Source of the DNA: an uncultured Lachnospiraceae bacterium
Lineage (GTDB): Bacteria; Bacillota; Clostridia; Lachnospirales; Lachnospiraceae
Reading direction: 5' to 3'
Length of the DNA stretch: 28,824 nucleotides
NCBI GenBank assembly: GCA_900554205.1
Contig: USGM01000032.1
Coordinates: 1-28,824 of the forward strand
Below are positions 23,426 to 28,824 of the stretch, one piece after another. Each line of letters opens with the position of its first letter. Position 1 is the first letter of the stretch. The notes beneath the pieces were generated by a model. It was not told the origin of the DNA and did not search any database. It was given only the letters and a program-made list of their open reading frames with translations. Made by a program: the position numbers and the translations under genes.

Positions 23426-26400
23426 TTACTTTATTTCAGAGTCTCCTGTCGGAGCTTTCTTCTTTTTGCGGACGGCAAATACCGCTCCGCCTGCCACTAC
23501 TGCAACGGCTGCGATACAGATGCCGATGACAGCCACCATATTCAGTCCGCCCTTCTCAACGATCTCCGCCGTGTCGCCGTCTACCGGAATCTCCCCGGAT
23601 GTCTCCGCCTCCGGTTCGGGTGTCGCTTCCGGCTTTTCTTCGGAAGGCTCCTCCGTCACGGACTCCTTCTTCTCCTGATATTCAGGATCAACCTTGCTAT
23701 AATCCACGAATGCCCAATATGCAGGCTTTACCTTGTAGTCAGAATCAAACAGCAGCGGGCACTGTGTCAGTGATCCGTCCGAACCGCCGCCCACATTGGA
23801 TGCGGTCTGAAGCCATGAATACTTATCAACCACTCCCCAGAAGGTGATTCCGCCGACATCAATTCCGTCCTCAGCATCCAGCTTCTTTAACAGCTGATAA
23901 ATGTCATGGTAACGCTTTGCCTGAGCCTTATACTCGTTCTGCAGCTCTCTCTCGCTGGAGATGTCTCTTCCTGCCTTCAGGTCAAGCTCTGTGTACTGTA
24001 TCTTTCCTACAACCTCAGCATATGCCCTGATTGCCTTCTCAATGTCAGACAGTGCAGGATAGGACAGATTGTAATGTCCCTGCATACCCATCGCGTCGAT
24101 TCTTGTGCCATCCGCCGCCAGAACATCCTTCAGCAGTGTGACAATACCCTTTACCTTGCCTGAATCTGTCTCGTTGTAATCATTGTAGTACAGTTCCACA
24201 TTTGCAGGCGCATACTTGTTTGCATACTGGAATGCCTTGATAATATATTCGTTGCTCTGGTATACTGCCCACCAGCTTGAGTTGCTGCCATGCGTGTCAT
24301 CCGAAGGCTGCTCGCTTGCAGAAATCTGGTTTGTACGGTAGCCCTTGCTTCCGTCAGCAACCGCCTCGTTTACAACATCCCATCCGTAGAAGAGATCCTT
24401 GTAGGGACTGTCCTCACCGAGGAAGTGCTCAAGCACTGTCTTAATGTACCATTCAAGACGCTGGTTCATCACTTCGGCACTTACATAATTCTCTGTGCCG
24501 TCCGCATTCTTGCCGACCTTATAGTCCTCGCGGAAGAACCACTCCGGTGTCTGTGCATGCCATACGAGCACATGTCCGCGCACCTTGATCTGTTTGTCAG
24601 GATTTGCCTCATTCCACTCAAGCACCTTATCCAGAATTTCCTCAGCCTTTGAGTAATTCAGCGTAGGGACAACAAGGCTCTGTCCGTTGAAGGTGATTGT
24701 CTGCAATGCTGTGTGCTGGCTGTTGCTGTAGCCAAACAGTGCATCGGGCTTCAGTTCATTTCCGATTGTCACGGCATTAAAGTGCTTATTGATCAGCATT
24801 TCAATACCGAGATCATCGACCTCACCGATACCGAGTGCGGTACCTGTGATAAAGTCATCTCCAAACACTTCGCCGAGCGCTTCGTTCAGATTCGGAACAT
24901 CCTCGTCAATGCTGGGAGGCTCCGGAATAAACTTCTCCATCTTTACTCCTGCAATACTATAGCTTCCCTTTACGCAGTCGCCCTTGCCGTAATCGGTTCC
25001 CTGCTCCAGAATACGAATCACTACCTGTGAAATGGGGTTATCATTCGTTACCTTATAGGTTCCCTCAAAATACGTCCATACACCCGGCTCAAGGATCAGC
25101 GAGTATGTGCCATCCAATCTCGGATTGTAATTAGCCACGCCGTCCTTATCCACCGTATACGGTGCAAATTGTACTACGCGCTGCGAGCTGGGCGCTCCCT
25201 TGTAATCATTTGACAGCTTTGCCCAGAAGGAGAAGGTATAGGTCTCATTCTGCTCCACTCTTTCCGTGATGTCCTGCGCAAAGCACTGGTACGGAGAGGT
25301 TCTTCTGGAGTAGGTCGCATAGGTATATACATTTCCGTAGATCGGCGTACTGCTGGTCTCTCTCGTTATGGAAACTCCCTTATTCTGATCCCAGAAGGCT
25401 GCCTGCCAGTCAGAGAGATCTTCGTCCGCAAAGTCACCGTTTATGACAATGTCCTTGGAAGGAACATACGGCGCAGGCTCCTCCGTCATACCAAAGGTAA
25501 TGCCTGTGATTGTCACGCTGGCGCCATTCGGGTTCGGCGTTGCCAGACTCATAATACCGATTGCATCAATATATCCGCCATATGTAGGTACAAGAATATA
25601 GCTGCCTTCAATTGAATTGTAATAGTCTACGTCAACCTGTACCCCGCTCTTATAAAGCTTCACTGCGATCGGGACGGTCTGATCTGCCACAAAGACCTTC
25701 ACATATGCACACTTCGACATATCGAGCTTCTGTGTCAGCTTCAGCCTTGCCTCGTCGTAATTATTCTTGAAGGAGATCTTGACTCCATTGTCAACCGTCT
25801 CTGTTGTTGCAGATGCCCAGTTCACCGTCAGATCTGCCGGATTGTAGGATACTTCACAGGTCGCCGTCTTGGTGATGGTGCGCTTATTGGAGTTGCCGCC
25901 ACCTCCACCATTATTCTCCATTGAAGGATCCATCCGATCCGTCTCCCACATCTGGACACCGGTTACATAATATTCACCCTTGACACAAGTGCCCTGTCCA
26001 TAATTCGTTCCCTGTTCCAGAATACGGATGACAAACTTCTCCGACTCCCAAGGGATGACTACCGTTCCTTCAAAATAGGTCCATTCCCCCGCCTTCAGGC
26101 TCTGCTTATACACTCCACCGGGAACCATGCCATACTGTTCCTTGCCGTTTTCATCTACATAATAGGGGCCGAAGGAAACAACTCTCTGCTCAGCCGGTAC
26201 ATTTGCATAGGCATCTGAGAGCTTTGCCCAGAAGGAATACTTATAAATCTTACCCTTTGTTACTCTTGCCGTAATATCCTGTGCAAAACAGTTATACGGG
26301 CTGACACGATCATAAATACGACCATAGCTGGAAACACTGCCGACAATACTCTCGGAAGCTTGCTCCGCTGTAATTGTCGCCTTTTTGCCGGTATCGTCTC

Positions 26401-28824
26401 CCCAGAGCGCTGAGCCCCACATAGTGACATCTCCGTCCTCGAAGTTGCCATTGAGTACGATGGGCAGCTCTGTCGTGAAGACAATTCCTGTCAATGTCAT
26501 GACCGTAGGCCCAACACTGGTCAATCTGATATACTTTGCTCTCGTGAAGTAGCGGCTCAGCGAAATAATGTTATTGCTGTCTGCCTGTGCAATCTCTCTG
26601 AGACTGCTGTCGAGCAGGCTGATCGTTACGCCATACTCGCGTACCACCGAACGTCTGGATACATATTTCTTATCCTCGTACTGGAGCGAAATCCGCCTGA
26701 GATATTTAACATCAATGCTGTCCGGTATCTCAAAGGTAAGACTTGTACCGCCGCGCTTAAAGATGATCTCCTCTTTAACTACCTTAGAACCATCTTCGGA
26801 CAGAATCGGATTAACTTCCACGCCTTCATCCTTTGTCGCACTGTCAAAATCAAAGCATCCCGCCGAACAACTGGTATCATTGCCATTATTGACCGGTCTG
26901 TCAAGTCTTGTTCCCGACATCAGGAAGGTAATGCCGTTCAGTGTGATCGTTGTTCCGGGTACAAATTCGTCATTCTCACGTCCCGCCTGAACACCGATCT
27001 GATTGATCAATGTGCCACAGGTGATGCTGCTTCCCTGAACGGCGCCGGTTCCGTTATGGATGTTCCAGTAGCTCTCCGCCTTGTTGCCATCCTTGGCAAC
27101 ATAGAAGTTCACCGGCCCGTTTACCGTGTTGAAATGCAGCGTCATGCCCAGACACTTTGCCATGTTGAGCACATCGGGAATGTCGAAGGTGACATCCTGA
27201 TCCTTGTTGGCAAATGCAACGACCCACGCACCATTCTGGTAAACGGCGCTGCTCGAAGAAGTTTTCAGCTGCTCTGCTGTATAGGTCACCTCATAGGTCG
27301 ATTCAAACTTCTTGTTCGGGTCATTTTCAAACGTTACTCCGTGGAACTTAATCGTCTGCGCTGAACCGTTGGACCAGATACTGATCGTCGTCGCTGTCGT
27401 TCCGCTTGTCAGCGTTTCCGGATTCAGGTCAAAGGTATAATACCCGCTTGCATCCGCCTCCGCAGTTGCAGTCCACAGATCGATCGTATTCGTCTCCTCG
27501 CTCCAGTAGTGCAGACCAAACTTCATCGGCTTGGAAGCATCCTCTACCGTAAAGGTTATCTTATTATACTTCGTCAGGTCAACCGCATTGCTAAGCGTAA
27601 ACTGGATCTGGTTCCAGCCGTCAGGATAGGTGATCGTCTGGATTCCGGTGGTTGCGTTGCCTTCATAAGTCACATTGCTGCTTCTGTAGTAAGAGTTCAT
27701 GTTTGACTTCAATGCCGGCAGCACAAGTCCTGTATTTCCTGCATCAACTGCCTTTGTCTTATTTTCTCCGGCCGGAGTAGGATCCGGTATTACAGGGCTT
27801 TCGTCACCCATCACAAACAGCACACCGTGAAGCACGCAGGATGCTCCGTCCACACTGCTCAGGCCAATATGCTTAACCTTTCTTGCTCTCTGCTCATCAT
27901 TCAGCTTAAACACATAATAAACTGTTCCATTCGCTGACTTCGGATAAGCTGCCGTGTTACACTCCTCTGAACCTGTATTCTTCCCGTATGCACCGAGAAT
28001 TTCACAGGTATTGCTCCACCATGTATTGTCATACAGGAGCAGATTCACATTATCCTGCTGCTCCGAAACCGCAAAGACAACCTCTGTACAGTTCTTCAGG
28101 TCAATTTCTTCCTTCAGAGTAAAGACTGCCGATTTGTAGCTCTTATCCAGAGAAACCTCATATCTGTCATTCTCTTTTGCCGTCGCTGTTGTTGCACCCT
28201 GTACCTGAACTTTTTCTATCTTGTCGTCTGACAGAACGATTCTCACATCGTCCGTTCCATCTCCGGCAGGTGTCTCATTTTCCGTCGAAACAGGTGTGCT
28301 TCCGCTCTTCTTCTCAAAGGTAATACCGTGGAATTTCAGGGTCTGCGCCTTTCCGTTTGACCAGACGCTGATTGTCGTTGCCGTTGTTCCCTTTGTCAGA
28401 GCTGCCTGATCAAGATTAAAGGTATAGTATCCACTGGCATCCGGAGTTGCTTCCTGATACCACAAATCGGTAGTTCCATTGTCCTTATCCCAGTAATGCA
28501 GACCAAACTTTAAGTTCTCTGTTGCATCCTCAACCGTGAAGGTCACGCGGTCATACTGGCTTAAATCCACTGATTTGCTAAGCGTAAACTGAATCTGATT
28601 CCAGCCCTCAGGATAGGTAATTGTATGGATTCCGTTGGTCGTATCGCTTACATAAGTTACATTGTTACTCTTATAGTAAGAATTCATATTTGAAGACAAT
28701 GCAGGTAATACCGTTCCTGTGCAGCCCTCGTCGACGGCCTTCGTCAGGTTGCTCGAAATCGGAGTGCTGTCTTCCTTTTCAAAAGTAAGTCCGTGCAGTT
28801 TCAGCGTCTGTGCTCCGCCTGTCG
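23426..28824 (-). CDS. Giant membrane-anchored multimodular GH10 xylanase (5' end outside window)
   Basis: Endo-beta-1,4-xylanase of at least 1,798 residues; the frame is open to the right edge, so the signal peptide and true start are not seen. Counting from the TTG at 28699: A-type module (up to 131), module B (152-297), A-type module (313-460), modules C (465-593) and D (611-742), CBM22-like 1 (747-920), module E (940-1070), CBM22-like 2 (1084-1257), GH10 (1270-1670), Pro/Glu linker, TM helix (1719-1743) and a KKKK tail. GH10 motifs: KVRGHVLVWHAQTPEW; acid/base Glu1445 in GWDVVNEAV; nucleophile Glu1571 in IQYTELDLKA; GITFWGVVDKYSW. The C-terminal TM plus basic tail anchors it in the membrane without LPxTG. 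It probably retains xylan at the cell surface. Ends at the hairpin 23371-23410. Confidence 0.93.
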   Translation of the reverse strand, partial: TGGAQTLKLHGLTFEKEDSTPISSNLTKAVDEGCTGTVLPALSSNMNSYYKSNNVTYVSDTTNGIHTITYPEGWNQIQFTLSKSVDLSQYDRVTFTVEDATENLKFGLHYWDKDNGTTDLWYQEATPDASGYYTFNLDQAALTKGTTATTISVWSNGKAQTLKFHGITFEKKSGSTPVSTENETPAGDGTDDVRIVLSDDKIEKVQVQGATTATAKENDRYEVSLDKSYKSAVFTLKEEIDLKNCTEVVFAVSEQQDNVNLLLYDNTWWSNTCEILGAYGKNTGSEECNTAAYPKSANGTVYYVFKLNDEQRARKVKHIGLSSVDGASCVLHGVLFVMGDESPVIPDPTPAGENKTKAVDAGNTGLVLPALKSNMNSYYRSSNVTYEGNATTGIQTITYPDGWNQIQFTLSNAVDLTKYNKITFTVEDASKPMKFGLHYWSEETNTIDLWTATAEADASGYYTFDLNPETLTSGTTATTISIWSNGSAQTIKFHGVTFENDPNKKFESTYEVTYTAEQLKTSSSSAVYQNGAWVVAFANKDQDVTFDIPDVLNMAKCLGMTLHFNTVNGPVNFYVAKDGNKAESYWNIHNGTGAVQGSSITCGTLINQIGVQAGRENDEFVPGTTITLNGITFLMSGTRLDRPVNNGNDTSCSAGCFDFDSATKDEGVEVNPILSEDGSKVVKEEIIFKRGGTSLTFEIPDSIDVKYLRRISLQYEDKKYVSRRSVVREYGVTISLLDSSLREIAQADSNNIISLSRYFTRAKYIRLTSVGPTVMTLTGIVFTTELPIVLNGNFEDGDVTMWGSALWGDDTGKKATITAEQASESIVGSVSSYGRIYDRVSPYNCFAQDITARVTKGKIYKYSFWAKLSDAYANVPAEQRVVSFGPYYVDENGKEQYGMVPGGVYKQSLKAGEWTYFEGTVVIPWESEKFVIRILEQGTNYGQGTCVKGEYYVTGVQMWETDRMDPSMENNGGGGGNSNKRTITKTATCEVSYNPADLTVNWASATTETVDNGVKISFKNNYDEARLKLTQKLDMSKCAYVKVFVADQTVPIAVKLYKSGVQVDVDYYNSIEGSYILVPTYGGYIDAIGIMSLATPNPNGASVTITGITFGMTEEPAPYVPSKDIVINGDFADEDLSDWQAAFWDQNKGVSITRETSSTPIYGNVYTYATYSRRTSPYQCFAQDITERVEQNETYTFSFWAKLSNDYKGAPSSQRVVQFAPYTVDKDGVANYNPRLDGTYSLILEPGVWTYFEGTYKVTNDNPISQVVIRILEQGTDYGKGDCVKGSYSIAGVKMEKFIPEPPSIDEDVPNLNEALGEVFGDDFITGTALGIGEVDDLGIEMLINKHFNAVTIGNELKPDALFGYSNSQHTALQTITFNGQSLVVPTLNYSKAEEILDKVLEWNEANPDKQIKVRGHVLVWHAQTPEWFFREDYKVGKNADGTENYVSAEVMNQRLEWYIKTVLEHFLGEDSPYKDLFYGWDVVNEAVADGSKGYRTNQISASEQPSDDTHGSNSSWWAVYQSNEYIIKAFQYANKYAPANVELYYNDYNETDSGKVKGIVTLLKDVLAADGTRIDAMGMQGHYNLSYPALSDIEKAIRAYAEVVGKIQYTELDLKAGRDISSERELQNEYKAQAKRYHDIYQLLKKLDAEDGIDVGGITFWGVVDKYSWLQTASNVGGGSDGSLTQCPLLFDSDYKVKPAYWAFVDYSKVDPEYQEKKESVTEEPSEEKPEATPEPEAETSGEIPVDGDTAEIVEKGGLNMVAVIGICIAAVAVVAGGAVFAVRKKKKAPTGDSEIK
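24929..25450 (-). other. CBM22-like module 2 of the xylanase
   Basis: Encodes about 174 residues from DIVINGDFADEDLSDWQAAF to YSIAGVKMEKF. It is clearly homologous to module 1 at 25940-26461: shared SPY-CFAQDIT-RV, FSFWAKLS, QRVV-F-PY-VD, WTYFEGT and RILEQGT-YG-G-CVKG. The pattern NGDFE..W ... YTFSFWAK ... Y-I-GV fits CBM22, the usual xylan-binding partner of GH10. It lies immediately before the catalytic domain. Confidence 0.75.
25940..26461 (-). other. CBM22-like module 1 of the xylanase
   Basis: Encodes about 174 residues beginning VLNGNFEDGDVTMWG and ending YYVTGVQMWE. It shares long identical blocks with module 2 (24929-25450) and presumably arose by duplication. It is followed by an Asn/Gly-rich spacer and then the unrelated-looking module E (25490-25882). 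Confidence 0.75.
27320..27763 (-). repeat. Repeat module A, copy 2 (xylanase)
   Basis: A 148-codon module of the same length as copy 1 (28307-28750), about two thirds identical by hand count (about 100 of 148 residues, no gaps). Shared blocks include SNMNSYY, ITYP-GWNQIQFTLS, FTVEDA, KFGLHYW, DASGYYTF, GTTATTIS-WSNG-AQT and KFHG-TFE. It probably folds as a beta sandwich; the family is unknown to me. Confidence 0.85.
28307..28750 (-). repeat. Repeat module A, copy 1 (xylanase)
   Basis: Starts NLTKAVDEGCTGTVLPAL and ends LKFHGITFEKK; see copy 2. Aromatic residues (YY, GWNQ, HYW, DLWY) are candidates for sugar stacking, which would fit a carbohydrate-binding role, but no known CBM family was recognised. 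Confidence 0.85.
28772..28824 (-). repeat. Repeat module A, further copy cut by the window edge
   Basis: The right edge encodes TGGAQTLKLHGLTFEKE, matching the last 17 residues of copies 1 and 2 (NGKAQTLKFHGITFEKK and NGSAQTIKFHGVTFEND). At least three A modules therefore exist, and copy 1 follows this one with only a short spacer. Confidence 0.75.

Overview
The window looks like chromosomal DNA of a motile, flagellated, fibre-degrading gut member of the Lachnospiraceae (Roseburia / Eubacterium rectale / Butyrivibrio type). The evidence is the gene set: a Gram-positive type IVb (Tad/Flp) pilus cluster with DUF5702 and DUF6382-FHA proteins, a flagellin next to a very large DUF6240 protein, a sporulation-type BofA, and a giant membrane-anchored GH10 xylanase. 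The genus is my inference. Every gene except one small yaaL-like gene is on the minus strand, so transcription runs from high to low coordinates.

Right end to left end (direction of transcription): (1) 28824-23426 is a modular surface xylanase with its N-terminus outside the window: at least six non-catalytic beta-type modules, two CBM22-like modules, GH10, a Pro/Glu linker and a C-terminal membrane anchor. It ends at a near-perfect hairpin terminator. (2) 23359-18307 is a two-gene operon with its own TTGACA-17-TAAACT promoter. It encodes a TPR / acidic-repeat / degenerate AAA+ protein and the glycogen branching enzyme GlgB, and ends at a second terminator. (3) 18370-13786 is a flagellar filament operon: DUF6240 protein, flagellin, FliS chaperone. 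Its candidate sigma-28 promoter lies against the glgB terminator. (4) 13836-13224 holds a divergent pair, yaaL-like (+) and bofA (-). The 3' end of yaaL overlaps the 3' end of fliS on opposite strands.

(5) 13187-3484 is a complete Gram-positive Tad pilus operon of eleven genes behind a TTGCCA-17-TATAAT promoter. Its order is prepilin peptidase, TadZ/CpaE-like, TadA/CpaF ATPase, TadB, TadC, Flp1 pilin (58 codons), DUF5702 protein, TadE-like protein with two zinc-binding-type repeats, a second prepilin peptidase, a TadE pseudopilin and a DUF6382-FHA protein. No secretin is present, as expected for a one-membrane cell. (6) 3451-1 is a tight five-gene housekeeping operon behind TTGCAT-17-TATAAT: MgtC/SapB membrane protein, rhomboid protease, flavodoxin-SCP2 fusion, HIT hydrolase and the alpha part of class I fumarase, cut by the window edge.

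Together the window codes for surface structures (pilus, flagellum, cell-attached xylanase) and carbon storage. The least understood parts are the pseudo-ATPase protein co-transcribed with glgB, the DUF6240 protein, the repeated unnamed modules of the xylanase, and the FHA and zinc-repeat accessory proteins of the pilus operon. There are no tRNA or rRNA genes, insertion sequences, phage genes or CRISPR arrays that I can see.
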